A stretch of 55,179 nucleotides of DNA from CAZQCI01 sp964592255 (GTDB taxonomy: Bacteria; UBA10199; SBBF01): positions 1 to 55,179 of the forward strand of contig CAZQCI010000004.1 of NCBI GenBank assembly GCA_964592255.1, in the 5' to 3' direction. Positions within the stretch are counted from its first letter, which is position 1; every line of letters begins with the position of its first letter. This document shows, in pieces, positions 8,424-17,772 of this stretch. A program made the position numbers and the translations under genes. A model generated the notes under the pieces. The model was not told the DNA's origin, made no database searches, and worked only from the letters and a program-made list of their open reading frames with translations.

Positions 8424-9379
8424 AAAAGTTCTCCTGTCTCTCGAAATAAAATAAAATCTTCAGGCCAAGGAGCTTGCAGGCAACATTCTTCTGTTTTACC
8501 TTTAATCGTCAATGGAAAACTCAAACGGCTTGCATGAAGTTGAATACGACAATTACCAAATTTTTTAGCTTCTTTAAAAGAACCATAAACAGTGTCACCA
8601 ATAATGGGAGAACCGATACTGGCCAAATGAACCCTTAATTGATGTGTTCGCCCTGTAATAGGCGAGGCCTCCACAAGTGCCACATCTTCTTGAGCTTCTA
8701 AAAGTTTCATCTGAGAATGACTCCATTTAGATTTTGGTTTTTCCTTATCAATCAAGCGAAAGCAATCGAGAGGTAATTTTTTAAAGTTTCGGATAAGATA
8801 CCCTTTCGTCTCCCATTCCTGGCTTTGAGGGGTCGGCGAAACAATGGCCAAATACTTTTTATAAACAGATCGGACCTGAAATAATTTCATGTATTTCCCC
8901 GTGGCTTCTGTTGTTTTTCCAAAAAGAACAATCCCACTCGTTTGACGGTCAAGTCGATGAATGGCCATCAGTTGAGGATTTTTAAATTTACATTTGAGTT
9001 GATATTCCAAAGAATAAACACGACTGACGCGAGTCCCTTGAACTGGCAACCAGGCTGGCTTATTAATGGCCAACACTTCGTCCGTTTCTAACAATACATC
9101 ATCCGAACTAATCTCCAAAGGTTCCGGCTCACGCAAAAAATAGTAGATCTGCAACTCACTGCCAGCAGATATTTTTTGCGGCACACTTTCCAGCCGCTTT
9201 TGATCTAGATAAAAACCCCCATGCTCCACAATACGGCTTAAATCGTCCTGCGTAATTTTGAGTTGATCACATACTAAACCCATCCATTGATTTTGGGTTT
9301 GCATGGAATCAAAAACCCATTTCCGATTTTGTGTGGGAGGATTGTATTTTTCAGCGTCATTATTCTTTTTGATTTCCAC
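8420..9379 (-). CDS. RluA-family pseudouridine synthase
   Basis: This 319-residue protein carries the RluA catalytic motif HRLDRQTSG (141-149), with D144 the expected nucleophilic aspartate, and the C-terminal GRTHQLRVHLA motif. The first 85 residues resemble an S4-like RNA-binding region. Members isomerise specific uridines in 23S rRNA or tRNA, and which site is modified cannot be read from sequence. It heads the rluA-arsC-aag unit and overlaps arsC by four bases. It diverges from the GH17 gene, with 29 bases between the two starts. Confidence 0.92.
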   Translation of the reverse strand: MEIKKNNDAEKYNPPTQNRKWVFDSMQTQNQWMGLVCDQLKITQDDLSRIVEHGGFYLDQKRLESVPQKISAGSELQIYYFLREPEPLEISSDDVLLETDEVLAINKPAWLPVQGTRVSRVYSLEYQLKCKFKNPQLMAIHRLDRQTSGIVLFGKTTEATGKYMKLFQVRSVYKKYLAIVSPTPQSQEWETKGYLIRNFKKLPLDCFRLIDKEKPKSKWSHSQMKLLEAQEDVALVEASPITGRTHQLRVHLASIGSPIIGDTVYGSFKEAKKFGNCRIQLHASRLSFPLTIKGKTEECCLQAPWPEDFILFRETGELL

Positions 9380-9408
9380 AGTAAGAGGGACTATACCCCG
9401 ACTTTCTT

Positions 9409-11301
9409 ATGAATCAATGGAGTTTTCAAAAAACCTTAAGTTCTCTTGGATCGCTCATCTTAATTTTTACCATCTGGTTTTATCTGGGATATCCGAAAAA
9501 AATAAATGCCCCAGAAATCACTCAAGATCATAAGCTCCAATGCGTCTCCTACACGCCTCTTATCGGGAAAGAGTCACCTTATGATGTGGGACATGGTTTT
9601 GTGATTCCCAAAGAGAGAATGGAAAGAGACATTTCTCTTCTTTCGCAACACTTCTCCTGCATTCGTATTTATTCAGTCACCGGCATGGAAGCTCTACCAA
9701 CTATTATAAGAAAACACGGGATGAAAATTTTGCTTGGACTTTGGATTAATGCAGATCAATCAGCCTCCCAAAAAGAAATTACCCAAGGGGTGGATTTGAT
9801 AAAAGCCAACCGAGACGTCATTCAGGCCGTGATTGTAGGAAACGAAACTTTATTGCGTAAAGAAATAACAACGCAAGAATTGATAAGCTACCTTCAAGAA
9901 GTTAAAAAAAACATCCCGGATATTCCTGTCACCTATGCTGATGTTTGGGAGTTTTGGCTGAAAAATGCGGAAATCGCTCCTTATACTGACTATGTCACCA
10001 TTCATATTTTACCTTATTGGGAAGATGAGCCAACTTCAATTCACCAGGCCATGGCTCATGTAAAAAAAATTCATGATAAGTTGGCTAAAAACTTTGCAAA
10101 TAAAGAAATTTTTATCGGCGAAACAGGATGGCCCAGTGTAGGCAGGATGCGAGAAGGCGCAATACCAAACCCCATCAACGAAGCAAGGTATATTCGCGAA
10201 TTTGTGCAATTGGCCGAAAAAGAAAAATGGCACTACAATTTAATTGAAGCCTTTGATCAACCCTGGAAAAGAAATAACGAAGGTGCTGTTGGTGGTTATT
10301 GGGGCCTCTACGACACTCAACGACAAGATAAAAATGTTTTTGAAGGAAACGTACCCTTAATTAAACCATGGCTGAGCCTCACTTTCATCTCTTTGGGCCT
10401 ATGGCTTTTATTGATGCTGCTCATACCTCAAAAAGCTCCCTGGATTTTCAGTTCCACAAGTCTTTTAACCATCTATCAAGCCTACCTATTCTTCTTAACT
10501 GCCCGTCATACACACGAAGCCATCGTCATGAGTGGGACACTTATACTTTCTCTTCTTGCCGGTATTTTTTGGGCTTATCGTTTAAAACACCAGTTGTTTT
10601 CCCTTATAATATTGATTGTTTTATCTACAATTCAATTAGAACTCGTTTTTGACTCCCGTTATCGTTGTTTTGACTGGGCCGGCTTTACTATGCCCATTTT
10701 TTATCTAATATTTTTTTATGACAAATCACTAAAGCAAGAATGGGAAAAAATGCTCGGAATACTTTTACTCATTTCCAGTATCACTATCTTATGGAATGAA
10801 AGCACTTGGAATTGGGAAGCCGTGATTTGGAGCTGTCTTACATTGGCTTTAGGATATAGTTTATTGAAAGAAAAACTATCGTTATGGATCAATATCAGAT
10901 TAGTCATCAATCGGAACATCCAACTTTCTTGGTATACAGCACTGGTTTTAACTTATTTTTTATCGTTCATGATTCGTTATAAAATCATGGAATCAGTCAG
11001 TCTGGTTGGAATCTGCAGTACTCATGATGCCTTATTGATTTGTCGATTGCGTTCTGTCTTCGGCTACCTCATTTACCTTCAGTTATTTGGAAAACTGGGA
11101 CTTATTTTTTCTCTTTTATCTTTTTTTAATCCGTTAAGAAAACTAGCTACATGGGGATTATGTTTCGCAACCATGGGGCTTGTTCTTTATAACTTCAACC
11201 TAGCCGCTTTGGCCTTTGTTCTTTCTTTATTAAACTTATCCGGCTTTAAAATAACTTCTTTCTTGAAGCCAAAGAGAGTTGGAGAGAAACAGACTACTTG
11301 A
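9409..11301 (+). CDS. Membrane-bound GH17-like beta-glucan hydrolase/transglycosylase
   Basis: This 630-residue protein has an N-terminal membrane anchor (about 11-28), a periplasmic glycoside hydrolase family 17-like barrel (about 45-320), and eight or so transmembrane helices to the C-terminus. The expected acid/base glutamate is E146 in VGNE and the nucleophile is E238 in IGETGWPS, both typical of GH17 beta-1,3-glucanases. In rhizobial cyclic glucan systems (NdvB/NdvC) GH17-type domains act as glucosyltransferases or branching enzymes. No GT2 glucan synthase is fused here. Its position beside the polysaccharide locus suggests a role in glucan trimming, branching or transfer, which is an inference. 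Confidence 0.8.
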   Translation: MNQWSFQKTLSSLGSLILIFTIWFYLGYPKKINAPEITQDHKLQCVSYTPLIGKESPYDVGHGFVIPKERMERDISLLSQHFSCIRIYSVTGMEALPTIIRKHGMKILLGLWINADQSASQKEITQGVDLIKANRDVIQAVIVGNETLLRKEITTQELISYLQEVKKNIPDIPVTYADVWEFWLKNAEIAPYTDYVTIHILPYWEDEPTSIHQAMAHVKKIHDKLAKNFANKEIFIGETGWPSVGRMREGAIPNPINEARYIREFVQLAEKEKWHYNLIEAFDQPWKRNNEGAVGGYWGLYDTQRQDKNVFEGNVPLIKPWLSLTFISLGLWLLLMLLIPQKAPWIFSSTSLLTIYQAYLFFLTARHTHEAIVMSGTLILSLLAGIFWAYRLKHQLFSLIILIVLSTIQLELVFDSRYRCFDWAGFTMPIFYLIFFYDKSLKQEWEKMLGILLLISSITILWNESTWNWEAVIWSCLTLALGYSLLKEKLSLWINIRLVINRNIQLSWYTALVLTYFLSFMIRYKIMESVSLVGICSTHDALLICRLRSVFGYLIYLQLFGKLGLIFSLLSFFNPLRKLATWGLCFATMGLVLYNFNLAALAFVLSLLNLSGFKITSFLKPKRVGEKQTT

Positions 11302-11339
11302 AGTGATCTGGGTATGAAGATCTTGTAGAGTAAGAAGCT

Positions 11340-11588
11340 TTAATTTTCTTGTTGCGCTTTTCTTTCTTCGCCTATTTTCTTAAGAGCCGCCTCTTCTTGC
11401 TCCTTTTTATCTTTCTCAAGATTCTTCTTATTTTGACGACTTTGATCATAATCCAAGTCGGATGGCGGAGTTTTATCTTGAAGCGTATTAGGATCCTTCC
11501 CTGCTGAAACGGGAAGTTTCTCGGCGAATACCGAAAAAGAAACGACGCTTAATAAAAATAAAACAAGAAAAAAGAATTTTGGAAACAT
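11340..11588 (-). CDS. Small secreted hypothetical protein
   Basis: This 82-residue protein has a clear signal peptide (hydrophobic residues 4-22 with cleavage near FAEK). The remaining 60 residues are charged and rich in Lys, Glu and Gln, ending in a predicted helix (KKNLEKDKKEQEEAALKK, about 54-71). No family is recognised. It lies four bases downstream of the SLBB export gene on the same strand, which suggests co-transcription with the polysaccharide export genes. The role is unknown. Confidence 0.65.
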   Translation of the reverse strand: MFPKFFFLVLFLLSVVSFSVFAEKLPVSAGKDPNTLQDKTPPSDLDYDQSRQNKKNLEKDKKEQEEAALKKIGEERKAQQEN

Positions 11589-11592
11589 GATT

Positions 11593-12723
11593 TTATTTTT
11601 GCAACCTATCGGTAATAATCAAAGATGAAAGCGTAAGAGAGGCAACGGTACTTAACCAACTAGCTACCGTTTCTGCACGCCAGTATTTTTGAGGCACAAG
11701 AATAGTGTCTCCTGGGTTAATCACGGTATTAACACTCAACTTAACTTGTTCTCCATTTTTTTTAATTAGCTTAATTCTTTTCATCTTAGAATGTTGTGTA
11801 GCTCCTGCAAGGCTTACATATTCTTTATAGGAATAATTAGGCTGAAAAGGAAAAGCTCCCGGTTGAAGTACCGCTCCCATGACATAAACATTATCATCAA
11901 CTGTAGGGTAAAAAATATTATCGCCTGGTATACGGTTAAGGGTGTAGTCAAAAGTGTTACTTTTCAACAAAACATGCGGGATAACAATAACATCTCCTTT
12001 TTGGATAGTAAATTTGGACAAATCTTGTTTTGAACTCGAAACTTCCAAAATTTCTTTTTTCTCTTCAGCACCAAAACGGACAACACGAATTGTATCTTGC
12101 CGAGACACCCCAGAAGCAAAACCTCCTGCCATATTAATAGCCTCTATCAGAGAAATCTTACGCGTCATCTCATAGTTTCCGGGTCGATTCACTGGACCCT
12201 CAATTTCAAACTCACCTTTTTTTACAGACACAAAAACAACATCATTTTCCATAAGGTAAGGATTATTCTGGAGAGAACCCCGATATTTATAAGCGAACAT
12301 ATCCAGAGTCTGAGATTGATCTCCACGCCGAAGCTGAATGGTCCGCTCAGACCCATTAGGAAGAACTCCTCCTGCGTATTTTAAAGCATCAGAAACACGA
12401 TCAGATGGAATAATTTTATAAGTACCCGGATTGGTAACTTCTCCTAAAATATGGATGCTGTAAAAAGCCTGAGGAGCTTGAGTCGCCCCTGTTTGCAAAG
12501 GAGCCATCTGAGGATTCATTTGAGACATAATATCAGGCATGCCCTGACTACTAGGATTGGAACTAGATCCAAAGCTTTTAACATTACTTTTATTAGCCCC
12601 GCCCTTTAATCCCATAATAGTAGGACTGTTCCGACTATAACCCAAATTACTTTGGGCAAATACCGGCAAGCCTGATAAATAAAAAATAATAAAAAAAGAA
12701 ATTATTCTATAAATTTTAATCAT
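11593..12723 (-). CDS. SLBB-domain outer-membrane polysaccharide export protein (Wza/OPX-like)
   Basis: This protein of about 376 residues has a signal peptide ending FAQS and three SLBB-type beta-grasp units: HILGEVTNPGTY, IEGPVNRPGNYEM and VMGAVLQPGAFPF. SLBB repeats build the periplasmic barrel of Wza-type export channels. The final 30 residues contain an amphipathic stretch that could be the outer-membrane helix. Two things are unusual. No lipobox cysteine follows the signal peptide, and the N-terminal polysaccharide-export (PES) signature is not evident, being replaced by a Gln/Met/Pro/Ser-rich linker. The start is set at ATG 12723 because it forms an ATGA overlap with the Wzz-like gene and begins the signal peptide directly; an in-frame start at 12747 also exists. 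Confidence 0.85.
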   Translation of the reverse strand: MIKIYRIISFFIIFYLSGLPVFAQSNLGYSRNSPTIMGLKGGANKSNVKSFGSSSNPSSQGMPDIMSQMNPQMAPLQTGATQAPQAFYSIHILGEVTNPGTYKIIPSDRVSDALKYAGGVLPNGSERTIQLRRGDQSQTLDMFAYKYRGSLQNNPYLMENDVVFVSVKKGEFEIEGPVNRPGNYEMTRKISLIEAINMAGGFASGVSRQDTIRVVRFGAEEKKEILEVSSSKQDLSKFTIQKGDVIVIPHVLLKSNTFDYTLNRIPGDNIFYPTVDDNVYVMGAVLQPGAFPFQPNYSYKEYVSLAGATQHSKMKRIKLIKKNGEQVKLSVNTVINPGDTILVPQKYWRAETVASWLSTVASLTLSSLIITDRLQK

Positions 12724-13889
12724 GATACATCTTTTAAAGAGTTCCAATACTCCTTAAAAAAAACAAAAAAAACTGCCCCAAAAAACCCTATCATCCCACT
12801 AATAACTATAACCAAAAGAGTTTTGGGTTTGTCTTTTCCTTCAGGCACACGGGCCGAATCAATAATCTGAAAAGAAACACTTTCCTTGGCTTCTTCTATT
12901 TTAGCCATTTCATATTGGCTATTTAAAAGAGCGTTCAGCTTAGTCAGTGTTTCCTTCCTTAGCATGATATATTCCAAATAAACCTGCTGGGGAATATTGT
13001 GAACAATATTTTTCTCTTCAATTTTTTTATCTATTACACCCAACTGATCTTTTGTTTTATCCACCTCTTCTTGCAATGCTTTCAAAGAAAGCGCTGAATT
13101 TGCCTGTAAAGGGAATGACGCATTAATATCAATATCTACTTGAGGGCTTACAGCTGATACCGATTTAATTTGATAATACTCAGAAAGATCCTTACCTGAC
13201 TCTAATAAAGCTCGCTCATTTTGTTTCAACTGGTCTTCAATAAACAATCGGTTTTTCTTTGCTTCGCTAAAGGCATTGTTGTTTATAAAACGACTTAATT
13301 CATCCAACAATCCATTGGCAATCTGAGCGGCCATATTAGGATCAGGCAGATAAATATAAATATCAAGGACTCCCGTATCCGTGTCGAGCTCCACATCAAG
13401 GACATATTTTTTGAAATACCCAACCCCATCATGAAGAGTAGGTATCCTACCCTTCTCCTCATTCCATTTTTTGTGGCCGGCATCCCATTTTTTATGAAAA
13501 AAGACAGGCAGTAATTCGAATCTGTTAATCACATTCTCAGCCACCGTTTGGCTGTTTAGGAAAGCCATCAAAGTACCTGAAGGGCTTTGTCCGGTTGGAC
13601 CCACTCCCAAACCACCCAGCATGCTGATTCCTGATAATTGTGCGGCCATAGCCGCCAAACTTAAACTCCCCGATTGGCCCAACGGAAGAATTACCACGGT
13701 GGCTTTATACAAGGGGGTCATCATCTTACAAACCACATAAGATAAAAAGAAAAACAAGAATGTGACCAAGAGAATGTGCTTGGATTTTTTTTTCAGTAGC
13801 GCAACCAGATAAACGAGATTAGCCTCTTTTTGCATTTGGGCACTGGTAGTATATTTTAAAAACTCCGTCAAACTAAAATGCAAAAACAT
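12720..13889 (-). CDS. Wzz/GNVR-type chain length determinant (polysaccharide co-polymerase)
   Basis: This 389-residue inner-membrane protein has two transmembrane helices (about 38-58 and 357-377) bracketing a long periplasmic region with coiled-coil segments. It opens with the PLYKATVVILPLG strand typical of Wzz proteins. After the second helix only about 12 cytoplasmic residues remain, so no BY-kinase domain is fused. Such proteins set polymer length together with a Wzy polymerase, here probably the one at 25190-26500. It is coupled by ATGA overlap to the export gene. A later methionine (13838) could also be the start. It is transcribed divergently from the ABC flippase gene, with 42 bases between. 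Confidence 0.88.
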   Translation of the reverse strand: MFLHFSLTEFLKYTTSAQMQKEANLVYLVALLKKKSKHILLVTFLFFFLSYVVCKMMTPLYKATVVILPLGQSGSLSLAAMAAQLSGISMLGGLGVGPTGQSPSGTLMAFLNSQTVAENVINRFELLPVFFHKKWDAGHKKWNEEKGRIPTLHDGVGYFKKYVLDVELDTDTGVLDIYIYLPDPNMAAQIANGLLDELSRFINNNAFSEAKKNRLFIEDQLKQNERALLESGKDLSEYYQIKSVSAVSPQVDIDINASFPLQANSALSLKALQEEVDKTKDQLGVIDKKIEEKNIVHNIPQQVYLEYIMLRKETLTKLNALLNSQYEMAKIEEAKESVSFQIIDSARVPEGKDKPKTLLVIVISGMIGFFGAVFFVFFKEYWNSLKDVS

Positions 13890-13931
13890 TGACTAGTTCT
13901 TTCAATACCATGTAAATACCACGCAATCAAA

Positions 13932-15731
13932 ATGTTTCAATTTGTTCACAAAATACACTCCATTCTTTCCCGAAAAGAAAAACGGCAACTCCTGTTTTTG
14001 TCGTTTGCAGTCCTGATCATGGCTTTTATGGAAACCTTCGGAGTGGCGGCCATTATGCCGTTTATGACTTTGGTAGCCAATCCCGACGCCATCCATCACC
14101 ACCGTTTTCTTGCAGACCTATACAATCACTTCAACTTTCATAATTATAGGTCTTTCATCATTGCCTTTGGTTTGCTTGTTTTGACGACCCTCATTATTAC
14201 AAACATGGTGGGAGCTCTAACCAACTGGGGTTTGCTTCGATTTTCATGGATGAGAAACCATACTATCGCCAAACGCCTTCTGAGCCAATATCTCAATCAG
14301 CCTTATTCCTTTTTTCTAGACAGAAACAGTTCTCATTTCCATCAGTCCATACTTAATGAAGTACAACAAGTCATTTTGGGCTGCCTCATTCCGGGGCTGA
14401 TTATGGCTTCAAAACTGATCGTCAGTCTTTTTATCTTCACGGTTTTATTCGTGATAGAACCGCTCCTCGCCCTCTCTCTCTTTTTGGTTCTCGGAACAGC
14501 CTATGCGGGGGTCTATATCTTCACCAGAAAAAAACTTTCTCTCATCAGTCGAGAACGTGTGAATACCAATGTAAAGCGCTTTAAAATAGTCGGAGAATCT
14601 TTTGGGGGAATAAAAGATATTAAACTTTTGGGAAAAGAAAATATTTTTGTAAAAATGTTTGAAAATCCCTCTATCGTTCATTCAAAACATTCCGCTTCCA
14701 CGCAAATAATCTCAACTATTCCACGTTATGCACTTGAAGTCATCGCTTTTGGAGGTCTCATCATCATCATTCTCTACCTTCTGGCAACCAACAAAGATTT
14801 AACCCAAATCATCCCTTTAGCAGGCCTCTATGCTTTTGCGGGTTTAAGATTAATGCCCGCACTTCAGCAAGTTTTTATAGGACTCACCCAAATTCGCGCC
14901 GGTCTCGGCGGACTAGACATGCTTTATAAAGACCTCAATAAGACAATCCCGACCCTCAGTACGCAGAACCTCTCTCAAGCCATTGAAGCACTTCCTTTTA
15001 CGCAATCGCTGCAACTGAAAAATATTACCTTCAAATATTCTAGTTCCAAAAAAATGACTTTGAATAACTTAAATTTAACTATTCCTGCTCTCTCAATCGT
15101 AGGCTTAGTAGGTCCTACAGGATCAGGAAAAACCACACTTGTAGATATCATACTCGGACTTCTCCCCATACATGAAGGACAAATCCTAGTGGATAATGTG
15201 GTTCTTGAGAAAAACAATCTGCCACGATGGCAAAAAAACCTGGGTTATGTCCCTCAACAAATCTATCTGTGTGATGACACAATAAAACGAAATATCGCCT
15301 TTGGTATACCGGAAGAAGAAATCAATCAGACAACAGTAGAACAGGTGGCCAAAATGGCTTCCCTCCATGATTTTATTACAAAAGAACTCCCAAAAGGATA
15401 TGAAACCCTTGTAGGAGAGCGTGGCATACGATTGAGTGGAGGCCAACGTCAACGCATAGGAATTGCGCGAGCCTTATATCATAATCCTGAAATCATCATT
15501 TTGGATGAAGCCACAAGCGCTCTTGACAGCGCCACGGAATCTGTAATAATGGACACTATTCACGCCTTGGCTGGTAAGAAAACAATCATCATTATTGCTC
15601 ACCGCTTTTCCACCATAAAACAATGCGACAAAATTTTTATCATAAAAGACGGCACTCTGCTTGACAGTGGCACTTACGACAGTTTATTAAATACCCAACA
15701 ATATTTTAAGAAATTGGGGAAACTCGCTTAA
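13932..15731 (+). CDS. ABC transporter, PglK/MsbA-type lipid-linked oligosaccharide flippase
   Basis: This 599-residue half-transporter has six membrane helices in the first 330 residues and a C-terminal ATPase. The ATPase shows Walker A GPTGSGKTT (394-402), signature LSGGQ (501-505), and Walker B with catalytic glutamate 526 in ILDEATSALD. The helical region resembles PglK-like flippases, with an early METFGVAAIMPF stretch shared by that group. It probably flips the undecaprenyl-linked repeat unit to the periplasm, because no Wzx/MATE-type flippase is found in the locus. It heads the long rightward array and is five bases from the NeuB gene. A lipid A or other lipid substrate is an alternative. 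Confidence 0.85.
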   Translation: MFQFVHKIHSILSRKEKRQLLFLSFAVLIMAFMETFGVAAIMPFMTLVANPDAIHHHRFLADLYNHFNFHNYRSFIIAFGLLVLTTLIITNMVGALTNWGLLRFSWMRNHTIAKRLLSQYLNQPYSFFLDRNSSHFHQSILNEVQQVILGCLIPGLIMASKLIVSLFIFTVLFVIEPLLALSLFLVLGTAYAGVYIFTRKKLSLISRERVNTNVKRFKIVGESFGGIKDIKLLGKENIFVKMFENPSIVHSKHSASTQIISTIPRYALEVIAFGGLIIIILYLLATNKDLTQIIPLAGLYAFAGLRLMPALQQVFIGLTQIRAGLGGLDMLYKDLNKTIPTLSTQNLSQAIEALPFTQSLQLKNITFKYSSSKKMTLNNLNLTIPALSIVGLVGPTGSGKTTLVDIILGLLPIHEGQILVDNVVLEKNNLPRWQKNLGYVPQQIYLCDDTIKRNIAFGIPEEEINQTTVEQVAKMASLHDFITKELPKGYETLVGERGIRLSGGQRQRIGIARALYHNPEIIILDEATSALDSATESVIMDTIHALAGKKTIIIIAHRFSTIKQCDKIFIIKDGTLLDSGTYDSLLNTQQYFKKLGKLA

Positions 15732-15736
15732 ATACT

Positions 15737-16615
15737 ATGACTGAAGGTAAAAAAAAATTTTTCATTGCTGAAATTGGTTGCAATCATATGGGTGACATAG
15801 AAATTGCAAAAAAAATGATCAAAACAGCCCAGGAATTTTGCCATGTTTCTGCTGTTAAATTCCAAAAAAGAACTAATAAAGAGCTTCTAACCCCCCAAGA
15901 ATACGCTCTTCCTCACCCCAACCCACAAAATGCTTTTGGGGCTTCTTATGGAGCTCATCGTGAATTTCTGGAATTTTCAATCGATCAGCACAAAATATTG
16001 CAAAATTACTGTAAATCTCTTGGTATTATTTATAGCAGTTCTGTGTGGGACATAACAGCCGCCAAAGAAATAGCAGGGCTCAACCCCTACTTCATTAAAA
16101 TCCCTTCCGCCAGTAACTTAGATTTTGAAATGCTCGATTGGCTTTGTAATCATTTTCATGGGGAAATTCACCTCTCTCTCGGTATGACCCGTATTCAGGA
16201 AGAAGAAAACATCGTCACTTTTTTCATCAATAAAAAACGAAATAAAGATCTGGTGCTCTATTCATGCACTTCGGGGTACCCCGTTCCCTTTGAAGATATC
16301 TGTCTGCTTGAAATTTCAAGGCTGAAAGAAAAATTTGGCAAACAGGTCAAAGGAATCGGCTTCTCCGGCCACCATGCGGGCATTGCCGCCGATATTGCCG
16401 CATTGGCTCTGGGGGCCACTTATTTTGAACGCCATTTTACCCTCGATAGAACTTGGAAAGGGACAGACCAAGCCGCAAGTTTGGAACCCGACGGATTAAG
16501 AAAACTGGTGCGCGATCTCCAAAATGTTTCACTGGCTCTTCATTACAAAAAAGAGGAGATTTTGGACATAGAAAAAGTGCAGCGCAAAAAACTTAAACGA
16601 AAAATTGCCAGTTAA
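15737..16615 (+). CDS. N-acetylneuraminate synthase family protein (NeuB-like, no SAF domain)
   Basis: This 292-residue TIM-barrel protein starts with the family hallmark FIAEIGCNHMGD (residues 8-19). It has VKFQKR, IPSASN, LSLGMT and GFSGHH in order, and ERHFTLDRTWKGTDQAASLEP at the end, where metal and PEP-binding residues lie. NeuB enzymes condense phosphoenolpyruvate with ManNAc or a related sugar (or its 6-phosphate) to give a nonulosonic acid. The protein stops right after the barrel and lacks the C-terminal antifreeze-like SAF domain present in canonical 340-350 residue NeuB. It sits in a tight run with the CMP-sugar synthetase. The exact sugar (neuraminic, legionaminic, KDN or other) cannot be read. 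Confidence 0.87.
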   Translation: MTEGKKKFFIAEIGCNHMGDIEIAKKMIKTAQEFCHVSAVKFQKRTNKELLTPQEYALPHPNPQNAFGASYGAHREFLEFSIDQHKILQNYCKSLGIIYSSSVWDITAAKEIAGLNPYFIKIPSASNLDFEMLDWLCNHFHGEIHLSLGMTRIQEEENIVTFFINKKRNKDLVLYSCTSGYPVPFEDICLLEISRLKEKFGKQVKGIGFSGHHAGIAADIAALALGATYFERHFTLDRTWKGTDQAASLEPDGLRKLVRDLQNVSLALHYKKEEILDIEKVQRKKLKRKIAS

Positions 16616-16629
16616 CAAATCAACAAGCC

Positions 16630-17772
16630 ATGCTTAACACTTTAGGTCTTATCCCCCTACGTGGAGGATCAAAAAGTATTCCATTAAAAAATATCAAACT
16701 ATTTGCCGGCAAACCTCTTTGCTATTGGGCTTTATCTGCCCTGTATCAATCGGGAGTTACCGATAAAATAGTTATTTCTACAGATAGCAAACAAATTGCT
16801 GACACAGTAAAAAAATTTGGGATACCGCTTGAAATCATCAACCGTCCGGCTAAACTGGCCAGTGATTCAACGCCAACCGAGTCAGTTATGCTTCATGCAG
16901 TACAACAAATTCCCTGTAAGCAAATAATCACTGTGCAAGTCACATCCCCTTCCACCACCCCCGATGATTTCAAAAATGCTTTCCGGAAATTTAAAAAAGA
17001 AAAATGGGATAGCCTTTTAACTTGCGTCAGAAATAAAAGATTTTTTTGGTCGGATACAGCCAAACCTATCAACTATCTCCCCTCAAAACGGCCGATGCGG
17101 CAAAATTTTCGAGGCACTTTAATGGAGAATGGAGCTTTTTATATTACAACAAGTGATCTACTCTTGAAAAAGAAATGTCGTCTTGGGGGCAAGATAGGTA
17201 TTCATGAAATGGCCGAGGACGCTTCTATAGAAATTGATGAACCAGAAGACTGGACTCGTTCTGAAAATATTTTCCTAAAGAAATACCCTTTTCTTTTACA
17301 CAATTCCAAAATCAAGCTTTTGGTATTTGATGTCGATGTCGAGCTTACCGACGGTGACATTGATGATTCATCCGAAGGGAAAGTGATGAAAAAATTCGAA
17401 ACTTACGATAGCGAAGGAATAGAGCTGGCCAAAAACCGGGGGATTGAAGTCGCCATTCTCACTAGCGAAAATTCACAGAGCATACGGAAAAGAGCGGACA
17501 AGCTGAAAGTTAAACACCTCTTTTTGGGTATCCAAAACAAACTCGAAGCACTCGAAGAACTGTGCCAAAAATTACACTTCAGCCTTGATGAGGTCTGTTA
17601 CGTCGGCGACAAGATTAATGATCTTGAATGCCTGAAAAAAGTAGGCCTTCCTTGCTGCCCCCACAATGCCCAGGAATCGGTAAAAAAGACCTGTAAATTT
17701 ACCTCGAATTCTTCAGGAGGCCATGGTGCGGTAAGAGAGATAGTTAATTTTATATTATTTAAAAATTCATGA
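16630..17772 (+). CDS. Acylneuraminate cytidylyltransferase fused to KdsC-like HAD phosphatase
   Basis: This 380-residue two-domain protein is CMAS-like. Residues 1-225 form a CMP-sugar synthetase with the nucleotide loop LRGGSKSIPLKNI (10-22), QVTSPSTTPDDF (about 103-114) and EIDEPEDW (201-208). Residues 228-380 are a KdsC-type HAD domain with motif I DVD at 234-236 in FDVDVELTDG, a second motif with T278 and S279, and GDKINDLECL (326-335). Motif I differs from the usual FDVDGVLTDG but keeps both aspartates. The first domain would activate the nonulosonic acid with CTP, and the second could remove a phosphate from a 9-phosphate (or similar) intermediate, as in pathways starting from a sugar 6-phosphate. 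It overlaps the FkbH gene by ATGA. Confidence 0.87.
   Translation: MLNTLGLIPLRGGSKSIPLKNIKLFAGKPLCYWALSALYQSGVTDKIVISTDSKQIADTVKKFGIPLEIINRPAKLASDSTPTESVMLHAVQQIPCKQIITVQVTSPSTTPDDFKNAFRKFKKEKWDSLLTCVRNKRFFWSDTAKPINYLPSKRPMRQNFRGTLMENGAFYITTSDLLLKKKCRLGGKIGIHEMAEDASIEIDEPEDWTRSENIFLKKYPFLLHNSKIKLLVFDVDVELTDGDIDDSSEGKVMKKFETYDSEGIELAKNRGIEVAILTSENSQSIRKRADKLKVKHLFLGIQNKLEALEELCQKLHFSLDEVCYVGDKINDLECLKKVGLPCCPHNAQESVKKTCKFTSNSSGGHGAVREIVNFILFKNS

Noticed and set aside
13889..13918. TTGACT with TAAATA 18 bases on, before the ABC flippase gene
   Set aside because: It resembles a promoter but overlaps the start codon of the Wzz-like gene and has long spacing; too weak to list.
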